Assembly: GCA_040382095.1 (NCBI GenBank)
Contig: JBEIGB010000007.1
Span: 7,689-71,688 of the forward strand
DNA: 64,000 nt
Direction: 5' to 3'
From: JADJPL01 sp040382095
Lineage (GTDB): Bacteria; Bacteroidota; Bacteroidia; Chitinophagales; Saprospiraceae
Below the pieces are notes generated by a model. The model was given only the letters and a program-made list of their open reading frames with translations, had not been told where the DNA came from and made no database searches. Both the position numbers and the translations under genes were made by a program. Shown piece after piece: positions 35,854 to 44,451 of this stretch. Within the stretch, counting starts at the first letter, position 1. Each line of letters begins with the position of its first letter.

Positions 35854-37353
35854 ATGCAGAAAATATTGATCCTGATCTTTGGGGCTTTCCTCCTTTTCCA
35901 GATTGCCGCATGCAACCAGGAGGACGATTTTATCGCAGATACCGACGCAAAACTGGAATTCTCTCTGGATACCCTTCGCTTTGATACCGTATTCACGCAA
36001 TTGGGTTCTGCGACGAGATCGTTCAAAGTGTACAACCGCTACAACCGGCCCGTCCGGATTTCCAAAATTTCCTTCAAGGGCTTGAGCAACATCCAATTCC
36101 GTATGAATGTGGACGGTATCCCGGGCAGGGTCATCGAAAACGTTGAAATTTCGGCACGCGACAGCATCTATGTCTTTGCAGAGGTTACCATCAACCCCAA
36201 CCAACCGCTAGCGATCAGCCCGTTTGTTATCGAAGAACGCATCCAATTTGAGACAAACGGGAATATCCAGGACGTACTCCTCATCGCATGGGGGCAAAAT
36301 GCCAATTACTTCCCCAGTAGGTTCAATAAGGGGATACCTGTCGTATTGAGCTGCCGCAACAACGAGATTTCCTGGAACGACCCCAAGCCTTATGTCATTT
36401 ATGGCGAAGTATTTATTGATAGTTGCACCCTCAACATCCCGGCGGGCACCCGGATTTATATCCATGGAGGTATTGCACGAAATGAATTTTTTGGGGTTTT
36501 CAACGATGGTATCCTGTATATGCTGCCCAATGGCAAGCTCAGGATGACCGGGACGAAAGAAAAACCAATTGTCGTCCAGGGAAGCCGCCTGGAAAAGGAA
36601 TTTGGGGAAGAACCCGGACAATGGCTCGGAATCATCCTTGGCAAAGGAAGCAGGGGTCATCAAATCGAATATACGACAATCAAAAACAGTATTTTTGGCG
36701 TATATGCCGACTCCGCCTCAGACCTTACTATACGCAACAGCCGGATTTTTAATACCAGTGGTAGTGGTCTGATCGGGGTGCGGTCCAGGGTTACTGCCGA
36801 TAACTGCCTCATCTACAATAATGCCGCTAATTCCGTCTCCCTCGCTTTTGGTGGGGATTATGCCTTTAATTATTGCTCGATAGCAAGCTATGGGGTAAAT
36901 GCCTCCGCACTCTCGGCCAGTAATTTTATCTGCTATGATGATCCCCTCATCTGCCGGCAACGCCAGAGCTACCGGCTCAATGCGCTTTTCAGGAACTGTA
37001 TTTTGTATGGGTCGCAAAAAGACCAGCTCAAGTTCAATGATGCTTCCGGCGGCGAGCCGTCCAGTATGTTCAATGTAAAATTTGAAAATTGTATCGTCCG
37101 GGTGGAAGAGTTACTGAAAAGTCAGCACCCACGGTTCGGCAGGTTTTTTCAGGAAATGGGCACCGATTGTATCAACGGCAAACCTACCGACAAAATATTT
37201 AAGAACCCGGATAAAGATGTGTACCTGCCGGATTCCCTGTCTATCGCCTTCGGGAAAGGAAAGCCCATCACTTCCCCACGTGCCATCCTGATAGACCTGG
37301 ATAACAATCCCAGGAGCGCGACGACTCCAACCATTGGATGTTATGAAAAATAA
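35854..37353 (+). CDS. Lipoprotein with right-handed beta-helix, unknown function
   Basis: 499 residues. Signal peptide with lipobox (FQIAAC; Cys20) predicts a lipoprotein. The first 150 residues are a beta-sandwich with LRFDTVFTQLGSATRSFKVYNR, a pattern shared by a family of Bacteroidota surface lipoproteins. From about residue 180 the sequence becomes a repetitive parallel beta-helix (TRIYIHGG, LYMLPNGKLRMTGT, IEYTTIKNSIFGVYADSASD, LTIRNSRIFNTSGSGLIG, VTADNCLIYNNAANS). It ends in DLDNNPRSATTPTIGCYE, typical of this family. No catalytic residues are recognised; a carbohydrate-binding or structural surface role is a guess. It is a single gene. Confidence 0.75.
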   Translation: MQKILILIFGAFLLFQIAACNQEDDFIADTDAKLEFSLDTLRFDTVFTQLGSATRSFKVYNRYNRPVRISKISFKGLSNIQFRMNVDGIPGRVIENVEISARDSIYVFAEVTINPNQPLAISPFVIEERIQFETNGNIQDVLLIAWGQNANYFPSRFNKGIPVVLSCRNNEISWNDPKPYVIYGEVFIDSCTLNIPAGTRIYIHGGIARNEFFGVFNDGILYMLPNGKLRMTGTKEKPIVVQGSRLEKEFGEEPGQWLGIILGKGSRGHQIEYTTIKNSIFGVYADSASDLTIRNSRIFNTSGSGLIGVRSRVTADNCLIYNNAANSVSLAFGGDYAFNYCSIASYGVNASALSASNFICYDDPLICRQRQSYRLNALFRNCILYGSQKDQLKFNDASGGEPSSMFNVKFENCIVRVEELLKSQHPRFGRFFQEMGTDCINGKPTDKIFKNPDKDVYLPDSLSIAFGKGKPITSPRAILIDLDNNPRSATTPTIGCYEK

Positions 37354-37405
37354 TTTTTGGCGACTGGCACCGCCAGAAATTATTTTTTCAGGGGTGTATA
37401 ACATT

Positions 37406-37731
37406 TGAGGCTGTCTCACAAGTCTTTTGGCGGCTTGCGCCGACAAAGAGTATTTTTCAGCGCATCGCGGTTGTGCAACAAGTATTCCTCCGCCTACGGC
37501 GGCGAAAGAAAGTTTTAAAAAAACGCTGTTTTCATTGATTTTGCTTCGCAAAATCAATGAAAACAGCGTTTTTTTAAAACTATTATTTGGCGGTGTTAGC
37601 CGCCAAATGAAGGCTTCCGGCTTTTTTACACAACCCCGGTGCGCTGAAAAGAAAAGTATGAGGCTGCCCTGAAAGTCCTTTAGCGGCGTAAGCCGCATCC
37701 GGTGGCAAAAGGGACTTTTTACGCAACCTCA
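37406..37731. repeat. Composite: one palindromic repeat nested inside another
   Basis: The outer copy begins TGAGGCTGTCTCACAAGTC (37406) with hairpin GGCGGCTTGCGCC and ends CAAAAGGGACTTTTTACGCA then ACCTCA (37731), with the inner GC hairpin GCGGCGTAAGCCGC. Its central hairpin arms TTTTCAGCGCA (37454-37464) and TGCGCTGAAAA (37640-37650) are a perfect 11-bp pair. The inner copy (37467-37639) is inserted at the tip between them. The whole fills the gap between convergent genes. Confidence 0.8.
37467..37639. repeat. Inner full-length palindromic repeat with 34-bp perfect stem
   Basis: Left end GCGGTTGTGCAACAAG, right end CTTTTTTACACAACCCC. GC hairpins CCGCCTACGGCGG (37490-37502) and GGCGGTGTTAGCCGCC (37589-37604). 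The central stem is 37511-37544 against 37548-37581, 34 perfectly paired bases around a TTC loop; the arm begins AGTTTTAAAAAAACGCTG. Confidence 0.85.
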
Positions 37732-37760
37732 TTTAAGGATTTTATCCTGCAATGTGGAAA

Positions 37761-38609
37761 TTACTTCCACTTTGCGATAGCATCCTTATTCATTTTCACA
37801 TACTCCTCGTTCTTTGCCTTCTGTGCTTCCGCCATAGACTTTTCGGCTGCGGCGATTGCTTCCTTTTTGAGGCCCAGCTCGCCCAGGATGAGGGCTTCGC
37901 GATAGAGGTTCCAGTAAGCAGAAGGATTAGATGCGTTTGCTTTCTTTATCCACTCCAGGGCTTTGTTGAGGTCCTTTTTGTTATCCAAATAATACCCTGC
38001 GGCAGCGGCATAATCATTTGCGGAAGGACCTGCCATAACGCGGTCAATACTAGCCATTACACGGCTATCTACCTCCACGGTAAATGGGATTGCGACGCGG
38101 GTATTTTCCCACATCAATACGATGCTGGCGCTTTCGTTGCGCACATCGTTGAGGTCAATCGTGAAAGTTTCCACTTTGGCACCCATTTTTTCAGCCTTAA
38201 TGGTGACAGTCACTGCAGGTGTTTTATCCGGATAAGCGCCCCAGTTAGTAGTCTCGTAGGGGAAGAACATCGCTTTCCATTCCATATCGCCGGGAACGGT
38301 CAACAAGGCATAATCGCCTTTTTTGAGCTCGACCCCGCCGACCTTTACCGGGTCGCTAAAAGATATTTTCGTAGCGGAATTCGCCCCGGTACGCCATGCC
38401 TGGCCCATCGGCACCAGGCCATTGGCGGCGAATACCGTACGGCCTTTTGCGCTCGGACGGGAATACACAATCGTAATATCGGTAAGACCGACCTTCTGCT
38501 TTAATTCTGCCGTAGGGCTTGCAGCAGGAGTCTGAACCTGTGCCTGTGTAGGGGCAGCAAAGGCCAGCAACAATACAAATGAAAAAAGAATAGAAATGAA
38601 CTGCTTCAT
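37761..38609 (-). CDS. DUF2911 family secreted protein with C-terminal TPR-like helices
   Basis: About 282 residues from ATG 38609, which begins the signal peptide MKQFISILFSFVLLLAFAA; the frame extends to 38645. Residues 30-170 are a DUF2911 domain, with VYSRPSAKGRTVFAANGLVP, GQAWRTGANSATKISFSDPV and KAMFFPYETTNWGAYPD as landmarks. The C-terminal 100 residues are helical and TPR-like (ALEWIKKANASNPSAYWNLY, AIAAAEKSMAEAQK). DUF2911 proteins are abundant in Bacteroidota and have no established function. A second, shorter DUF2911 gene lies at 46959-47486. Location is periplasmic or secreted. Confidence 0.85.
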   Translation of the reverse strand: MKQFISILFSFVLLLAFAAPTQAQVQTPAASPTAELKQKVGLTDITIVYSRPSAKGRTVFAANGLVPMGQAWRTGANSATKISFSDPVKVGGVELKKGDYALLTVPGDMEWKAMFFPYETTNWGAYPDKTPAVTVTIKAEKMGAKVETFTIDLNDVRNESASIVLMWENTRVAIPFTVEVDSRVMASIDRVMAGPSANDYAAAAGYYLDNKKDLNKALEWIKKANASNPSAYWNLYREALILGELGLKKEAIAAAEKSMAEAQKAKNEEYVKMNKDAIAKWK

Positions 38610-38668
38610 TGAATTTGGTTTATGAATGTTGAAAAATTGGCACAAAATTATGCATTATCCTTCATAGA

Positions 38669-39796
38669 TTAACGGGATTCTTCGAGGATAAGCTCTACGG
38701 TCATTTTTTTATCATCGCGCAAAAGAGAAAGCTGGACCTTTTGACCAGGCTGGTATTTTTCGAGCACCAGGATGAGGTCTGCATTCGTCTTGATCGGGTC
38801 ATTATTGATTGCCGTGATGATATCGCCCAGCCGGATGCGGCCATAACGGTCGCGCATGGTTGGACGTATCCCTGCCTGTTGTGCGGCACTGCCTTCGACT
38901 ACGTCAATAACCAGAGGCCCTTCGAGTTGGTAGCGGGAGATAATCCCTGGATTGGCCAGCTCGACCCCCAGGGAAGGGCGCTTGACCTTACCAAAAGCGA
39001 TTAGTTCCGGGATAACCCAGCGCACCACATCTACCGGAATAGAAAAACCAATACCTGCCGATGCGCCCGAGGGACTGTAAATAGCAGTATTGACGCCGAT
39101 CAGCCGCCCGCCTGAATCCAGCAAAGGCCCCCCGGAATTTCCGGGGTTGATCGCCGCATCCGTCTGAATGACATCGCGGATAGGCACCCCGCTGGAAGAT
39201 TGGATCTCCCGTCCCAACGCACTGACGATGCCGGTAGTCAAAGTCTGATCAAGCCCGAAAGGGTTTCCGATGGCATATACCGACTGGCCGACACGCAGAT
39301 CGTCCGAAGTACCGATGGGGATTGGTCTTAGCCGTTCGGCAGCCACCTTGATACGCAGCACTGCCAGGTCTTTCTCCGGTGCGATGCCCACGAGCTCTGC
39401 CTCCAGGGTGCTCTGGTCGGAAAGGGTCACCTGCGCGCGGTCGGCCCCCTGGATAACATGATAGTTTGTCACAATATGCCCGTTGCGGTCCCATACGAAA
39501 CCCGAGCCAGTACCCCGCGGGATTTCCATCACGTTCCGTGTCCAGAAATCCTGCTGAAGACTACTAGTCGTAATGAAACACACGGAGGGTGCCGCTCCTT
39601 CAAAAAGCTTTATCGTAGCGGATTCCTGACTGGTCAATTCCCGCAGTGGCATGACCTCGCGCTCGGGGCCACCCTCTGCCGCGAGTGCCTGCTCTTCACC
39701 AGATTTCTCCTTGGATTTCCAGGAAATGCCCGCAATAAAACCCGTCATCAAAAGCAGGAGGACAACGAATAACCTCGCTGTAAACGATTTGAACAT
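38669..39796 (-). CDS. HtrA/Deg-type serine protease with one PDZ domain
   Basis: About 375 residues from ATG 39796; the frame extends to 39823. An N-terminal membrane helix (residues 8-24) without cleavage site suggests an inner-membrane anchored, periplasmic protease like DegS. Catalytic triad: H113 in TNYHVIQG, D143 in EKDLAVLR, S221 in NPGNSGGPL. A single PDZ domain follows (about 275-370; GSAAQQAGIRPTMRDRYGRI, RLGDIITAINNDPI). The family degrades misfolded envelope proteins or cleaves anti-sigma factors. The N-terminal linker is rich in Glu and Gly. It is a single gene between the DUF2911 gene and a GATase-like gene. Confidence 0.94.
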   Translation of the reverse strand: MFKSFTARLFVVLLLLMTGFIAGISWKSKEKSGEEQALAAEGGPEREVMPLRELTSQESATIKLFEGAAPSVCFITTSSLQQDFWTRNVMEIPRGTGSGFVWDRNGHIVTNYHVIQGADRAQVTLSDQSTLEAELVGIAPEKDLAVLRIKVAAERLRPIPIGTSDDLRVGQSVYAIGNPFGLDQTLTTGIVSALGREIQSSSGVPIRDVIQTDAAINPGNSGGPLLDSGGRLIGVNTAIYSPSGASAGIGFSIPVDVVRWVIPELIAFGKVKRPSLGVELANPGIISRYQLEGPLVIDVVEGSAAQQAGIRPTMRDRYGRIRLGDIITAINNDPIKTNADLILVLEKYQPGQKVQLSLLRDDKKMTVELILEESR

Positions 39797-39881
39797 AAAA
39801 TACTGTTTATTAAATGTTTGCATCTTTAAAGCAAGCGGATTCGCCCATAGGAGGCGCAGTTAGCCATTATGTAAGGCCCGT

Positions 39882-41171
39882 TCAGGTTTTGCGTTCTTTT
39901 TTTCGTGCCGCCGGAAACAAAATATTATTCAGGATCAGGCGGAAGCCGGGGGAGTTAGGGTGTAAACTGAGGTCGGTCTCGGGGTCGTTGACGTAGTGGC
40001 GATAGTCCTCCGGATCATGCCCGCCATAAAAAGTCCAGAAACCTTTTCCAAAGGCGCCATGGATATACCTGGCTTCGCTGGCCGGTTTATTTTCACCCAA
40101 CAGGAGCACGCCCGATTTGATGTACTGTTTCCGGAAAGCTGTCGTTTGCCCCATGAAACCTTTAACGGTGCGGGTATGATTCTGGTTCAGCATCGTGGGC
40201 ACAGGATCCCATTTTGCGGAAAAGTCAAATAGCGTGAAGTAATCCTGCTCCGGGGCAACCGGGCGATCCTGACCCACATCAATCGAGGAAAATTCGTACT
40301 CGAGCGGATCGCGGGTAAGCCGGAAATCTTTGAATGCAAAAGTCTTTGAAAAATCCAGTTTGGACTGCGCATTGGGATCCGCAGCATCGCCGTCGTACAT
40401 CTCTGCACAAATATCAATGCCTTCCGCAGCGAGCGCAATGTCATAAGTATCTGTTGCCGAACACATTGCAAACATAAATCCCCCTCCGGACACAAATTCC
40501 CTGATTTTTTTGACGACTGCCAGCTTGAGCTGCGACACCTTTGCAAAGCCCAGATCACTGGCCAGGGCCTCCATCCTGCGCTGATTTTCGCGATACCAGG
40601 GGAAGGGATGGTACGAGCGGTAAAAGCGGCCGTACTGGCCGGTAAAATCCTCGTGGTGTAAGTGCAGCCAATCGTAAAGCGCGAGTTTGTCCGCCATGAC
40701 TTCTCTGTCATAAATGACATCATAGGGAATCTCCGCGTAGGTCAGGACGAGCGTGACTGCATCATCCCAGGGCTGGATACGCTCCCCCTTCTGGTTGAAA
40801 TCCGGGGTATATACAGCTATTTTAGGTGCTTTTTCAAGCCGCATGGCATCCATATTGGCTTCCTGGTCGGCAATTTCAGCGAGGATATTGTTGAATTGCC
40901 CATCGGCAATAACTTCAAAGCTTACCCCCCGGGTCAGACACTCTTTTTCAAAAATTTTATTGTGCCGAAAGGCAAAACTGCCGCCGCGATAATTCAGCAA
41001 CCACCACGCTTCTTCCCCGTTGTCCAGTACCCAGTAGGCGATTCCATAAGCTTTGAGATGGTTCCGCTGTGATTCTGCATCCATTGGAATCAACATATAC
41101 GCTGCCTGCAGCGGTGCCGCAAAAGCAAGAAGTAATAATAGCGACAAACTTTTTGACAATTTTTTTATCAT
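39882..41171 (-). CDS. Secreted glutamine-amidotransferase-like protein, unknown function
   Basis: 429 residues with a signal peptide (about 1-24). The central part resembles the class I GATase/ThuA-like fold: PKIAVYTPDF, then a long insertion, then KKIREFVSGGGFMFAMCSAT, where Cys sits in the nucleophile elbow position (GGGFMFAMCSA rather than the usual GxCxG). The family is common in Bacteroidota and is often labelled asparagine synthetase B, for which I see no support: the N-terminal Cys2 amidotransferase and the synthetase PP-loop are missing. Other blocks are GQYGRFYRSYHPFPWYRENQ and HGAFGKGFWTFYGGHDPEDY. The nucleophile-like Cys and late His might form a catalytic pair, which is inference. 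Confidence 0.6.
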   Translation of the reverse strand: MIKKLSKSLSLLLLLAFAAPLQAAYMLIPMDAESQRNHLKAYGIAYWVLDNGEEAWWLLNYRGGSFAFRHNKIFEKECLTRGVSFEVIADGQFNNILAEIADQEANMDAMRLEKAPKIAVYTPDFNQKGERIQPWDDAVTLVLTYAEIPYDVIYDREVMADKLALYDWLHLHHEDFTGQYGRFYRSYHPFPWYRENQRRMEALASDLGFAKVSQLKLAVVKKIREFVSGGGFMFAMCSATDTYDIALAAEGIDICAEMYDGDAADPNAQSKLDFSKTFAFKDFRLTRDPLEYEFSSIDVGQDRPVAPEQDYFTLFDFSAKWDPVPTMLNQNHTRTVKGFMGQTTAFRKQYIKSGVLLLGENKPASEARYIHGAFGKGFWTFYGGHDPEDYRHYVNDPETDLSLHPNSPGFRLILNNILFPAARKKERKT

Positions 41172-41195
41172 GTTTTTTCGTTTAGTACCTGTTTT

Positions 41196-41322
41196 CTGCC
41201 TCTGGCAGCGAAAGAAAGTTTTGAGTGAAGCAGTCGCCGATTAATGTTTCCTGCCAGCGCAAAGTGGTTGTACAAAAAAATACTTTGCTTTCGGCAGAAA
41301 AGGACTTTTTAAAACGACCCCG
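41196..41322. repeat. Degenerate palindromic repeat copies upstream of the VWA gene
   Basis: CTGCCTCTGGCAGCGAAAGA then AAGTTTTGAGTGAAGCA (41197 on) resembles the left part of full copies, and GTGGTTGTACAAAAAA (from 41265) with CTTTTTAAAACGACCCCGG (ending 41322) resembles paired ends. The long stem is absent. Confidence 0.45.
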
Positions 41323-41634
41323 GAGTGCACGCTGCAACGATGCAAAATTATAAAACGAAAATTACCAATTTCCTGTTTTGTGGATAATACGAATTGTCCG
41401 GATCAATAGGTGCCCAGGGTTGTGCGAAAAACAATTTCTTTGCTTCCGGCGGAAAATTGTATTGCAAGAAGGGCCTGGCACAATAGACCTTTGGCATCGG
41501 AGGCGGCAAAATACTTTGCGGCCAGCCACTTCGGCATCATACTCCGGGCCTGGCGCAGTACAAAGACTATTTATACCCTTTGGTGTGCCGGAAAAAAATG
41601 GGTGCATTTTCCCTATGCCCATGGTTGTACTGCA
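41323..41634. other. Gene-free stretch with a further repeat remnant
   Basis: CAGGGTTGTGCGAAAAACAA (41412 on) followed by TTTCTTTGCTTCCGGCGG is another eroded repeat left end. No coding frame with recognisable content is present between the GATase-like and VWA genes. Confidence 0.4.
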
Positions 41635-41663
41635 ACAAGTCTGCCGACAATCGTTTATCTTTG
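41635..41663 (+). promoter_or_regulatory. Candidate Bacteroidota promoter for the VWA-domain gene
   Basis: TTG (41635-41637), an 18-base spacer and TATCTTTG (41656-41663) fit the Bacteroidota -33/-7 pattern. The VWA gene ATG is 37 bases downstream of the box. Confidence 0.55.
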
Positions 41664-41700
41664 ACCGCATAAATTGCCCATACAGACTCAACCATACCGT

Positions 41701-43797
41701 ATGCAACTGACGCTGGAGTATCCATCCTGGTATTTGCTTTTCTGTGTATTAGCTGGCCTGACCTACGCAGGCATCCTGTATATCCGCGAAAAATCGTTCA
41801 GCGACCGGCCGGCTTGGGTGAGGGGGCTTATGGGCGCCCTGCGCTTTTTGTCTGCTGCACTCCTTACATTTTTCCTGCTTTCGCCCGTCCTGCGTTCGAT
41901 ACTGCGGGAGTCGAGAAAACCTATCCTGATCGTTGGACAGGATATTTCGGAATCGGTCGGCAGTGTGCTTTCCGGGGCTGCGCGCCTGCGGTATGCAGAA
42001 GCGCTGCAAGGTATAACGCGCACCCTCGGCAAAGACTTTGACGTGCGCTATTATTCATTTGGCGCATCGGTAAAAGAAGGCCTGGATACTACCTTCCGCG
42101 ATAAAGCCAGCGACCTGGCAGGATTTCTGCGCTACACCTCAGATACTTACAGTGGCCAGAATGTCGGTGCCATCCTGCTTTCCAGCGACGGGATTTACAA
42201 CAAAGGCACGAACCCCGTTTATATCAATTCAGCTGTAAATGCACCGCTTTATACTATCGCCCTGGGCGATACGGTACCTAAAAAAGACCTCGTGCTCAAA
42301 CGGGTGTTCAACAACAAAATCGCCTATCTCGGCGACCGGTTCAGTGTGCTGGTAGATATCGCGGCTACCAATTGCGCAGGTAGTTCCACGACCCTTTCCG
42401 TTTATCAGGTAGAAGGCAAGGGTGCCTCACTACTTCAGCAGATCCCTGTGCCCGTGGGCAAAAACGATTTTTTCCGCACCGTAGAGTTTCCCCTCGATGC
42501 GAATAAAAGTGGGGTGCGACGCTATCGGCTCGTGCTTGGGCGCATTCAGGGGGAAGCCAGTACCACCAATAATTCCCGCGAAATCTTTGTGGAAGTCCTC
42601 GATGCCCGGCAAAAAATCATGATCCTGGCGGGTGGGCCCCACCCCGATATCAGCGCTATCAAGCAGAGTCTGGAATTGAACAAAAATTATGAGGTAGAAA
42701 CGGCACTCATCGGCGAATTTGCCGGAAATATCACCGACTTCGACTTCGTCGTTTTCGTCCAGTTACCGAATAAATCGGCTAACCTGAATGCCATGCTCGA
42801 AGCGATGAACCGGAAAGGCATCCCACGCCTGTTTCTCGCAGGGCTGCAAACGGACTTTCAGCAATTGAACCGCGTACAAAGTCTTATCGCGGTACGGGCA
42901 GATGCACGCAGCACCAATGATGTACAAGCCACCCCTGTGCCCAACTTCAACCTGTTTGTGCCCGATGATGCTTTCCGTGGAAAGATACCGGACTACCCCC
43001 CCTTGTCCGCACCATTTGGGGAATTTGCCGCAGGAGCGCAGGCGCAGGTGCTCACATTTCAGAAAATCCGCAAAATTGATACCGATTACCCCCTGATGGC
43101 GTTCGGGGAGGTCAATGGGATCCGTACTGGGACAATTATAGCGGAAGGGCTCTGGCGTTGGCGTCTCTTTAATTATTTGCAGGATGAAAACCACGATTTT
43201 TTTGATGGCCTCATCAGTAAATTTGTGCAATACCTGAGCGTAAAGGACGACAAGCGAAAATTCAGGGTCATCCCTGCAAAAAATATCTTTGACGAAAACG
43301 AAACAGTTGTTTTCGATGCAGAACTTTACAATAAAAGTTTTGAGCTGATCAACGAACCAGAGGTGCGGATTGTCATTCTCAACGAAGAGGGGCAGGAATT
43401 CAGCTTCACATTTACCAAGAGTGGGCGGGCTTACGCGCTTAACGCGGGTATTTTCCCGGTAGGCAGCTACCGGTTCACTGCATCGGTCAATATCGGTGGG
43501 GAAAAATTGACGGCAGAAGGGCGGTTCAGTGTACAGCCTGTAGAACTTGAGCTTTATGAAACGACCGCCAACCACGCCCTGCTGAACACCCTCAGTTTAC
43601 AAACTGGTGGGCGCATGATCGGCATTGAAGACCTCGACCAGCTTACAGCGTCCCTGCTGGACTCCCCCTCCTCAAAGCCGGTAATCTACGAGTCGGCGCG
43701 AACCAGTCCGATGATTAATTTTCGCTGGATCTTCGCTTTGTTGATCCTGCTGTTGAGTACCGAGTGGTTCCTCAGGCGGTATTTCGGGTCTTATTGA
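41701..43797 (+). CDS. VWA-domain membrane protein
   Basis: About 698 residues from ATG 41701 (the frame is open from 41674). Two membrane helices near the N-terminus (about 8-25 and 38-60) are followed by a von Willebrand A-like domain whose MIDAS motif DISES is in ILIVGQDISESVGS (DxSxS). Strands and helices continue through VGAILLSSDGIYNKGTNPVY. Then come Ig-like beta segments (GDRFSVLVDIA, and NIFDENETVVFDAELYNKSF) and a GATase-like segment (MILAGGPHPDISAIKQSLE). The C-terminus has one membrane helix (FRWIFALLILLLSTEWFL). The protein resembles BatA/B-associated VWA membrane proteins of Bacteroidota, but there is no MoxR or other Bat gene next to it, so the role is unknown. Confidence 0.8.
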   Translation: MQLTLEYPSWYLLFCVLAGLTYAGILYIREKSFSDRPAWVRGLMGALRFLSAALLTFFLLSPVLRSILRESRKPILIVGQDISESVGSVLSGAARLRYAEALQGITRTLGKDFDVRYYSFGASVKEGLDTTFRDKASDLAGFLRYTSDTYSGQNVGAILLSSDGIYNKGTNPVYINSAVNAPLYTIALGDTVPKKDLVLKRVFNNKIAYLGDRFSVLVDIAATNCAGSSTTLSVYQVEGKGASLLQQIPVPVGKNDFFRTVEFPLDANKSGVRRYRLVLGRIQGEASTTNNSREIFVEVLDARQKIMILAGGPHPDISAIKQSLELNKNYEVETALIGEFAGNITDFDFVVFVQLPNKSANLNAMLEAMNRKGIPRLFLAGLQTDFQQLNRVQSLIAVRADARSTNDVQATPVPNFNLFVPDDAFRGKIPDYPPLSAPFGEFAAGAQAQVLTFQKIRKIDTDYPLMAFGEVNGIRTGTIIAEGLWRWRLFNYLQDENHDFFDGLISKFVQYLSVKDDKRKFRVIPAKNIFDENETVVFDAELYNKSFELINEPEVRIVILNEEGQEFSFTFTKSGRAYALNAGIFPVGSYRFTASVNIGGEKLTAEGRFSVQPVELELYETTANHALLNTLSLQTGGRMIGIEDLDQLTASLLDSPSSKPVIYESARTSPMINFRWIFALLILLLSTEWFLRRYFGSY

Positions 43798-43847
43798 TTC
43801 GCGCTCAGGCTGATCGAACACTTCCTGCCACGGACGCAGACGCTGAT

Positions 43848-44252
43848 TCACCAGGACATATCATCCTCAGAAGGGGATGCGGTATCGCGGCGGGGAGCTT
43901 TAGGAGCAGGGGGGAGGGTATCGTTGCTGCCATTCAGTTCCTCTTCTTCCTCTTCTTCTTCATATCGCCGGGCAAACTCATCGTAGTCGTATTCCGGCAT
44001 CAGATTACTTTTGATATGGTCTATCGCCTCCTGAAGGCCCTCCAGAAAGCGGTTGAAGTCTTCTTTATACAGGAAAATCTTATGCCGCTCAAACCCGTCG
44101 TCATTAAATTTTTTTGTGCTCTCCGTCAGGGTCAGGAAATAATCATCTCCTTTTGTCTGCCGCACATCAAAGAAGTAGGTCCTCCTTTTTCCCGCACGCA
44201 CTTTTATGGAATACACGCTGTCAAACTTCCTTTGATTTCTCTCGTTGTCCAC
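43848..44252 (-). CDS. PUR family DNA/RNA-binding protein (DUF3276)
   Basis: 134 residues, a small PUR-alpha-like nucleic-acid-binding protein found almost only in Bacteroidota and spirochaetes. One PUR repeat is visible: YSIKVRAGKRRTYFFDVRQT, GDDYFLTLTESTKK and HKIFLYKEDFNRFLEGLQEA. The tail is acidic and low-complexity (EEEEEEEELN, then DTASPSEDDMSW). The reading frame starts at a GTG (44252); no in-frame ATG precedes it in the short gap, so GTG initiation is likely. PUR proteins bind single-stranded purine-rich nucleic acids; the target is unknown. It is convergent with the VWA gene. Confidence 0.92.
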   Translation of the reverse strand: MDNERNQRKFDSVYSIKVRAGKRRTYFFDVRQTKGDDYFLTLTESTKKFNDDGFERHKIFLYKEDFNRFLEGLQEAIDHIKSNLMPEYDYDEFARRYEEEEEEEELNGSNDTLPPAPKAPRRDTASPSEDDMSW

Positions 44253-44451
44253 TGCTGGTAAAATTATTGGTTTGGCACAAAAATCGTTTTACTGCACAAC
44301 GCATAAACCGCATAAGGCGAAGCGCCTGTTTGCGGAATACACACTACAAAAGTAAAGATTTGATTAAACAATCAAAATAATATTCCTGCAACTATTTGCT
44401 GGTTGGTCCGGGCGGGGATGAGGAGTAGCTACTGGTTTGATGATGTATCTG

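Noticed and set aside
37406..37731. Repeat cluster considered as a CRISPR array
   Set aside because: The units are palindromic, of unequal length, nested, and there are no unique spacers or cas genes.
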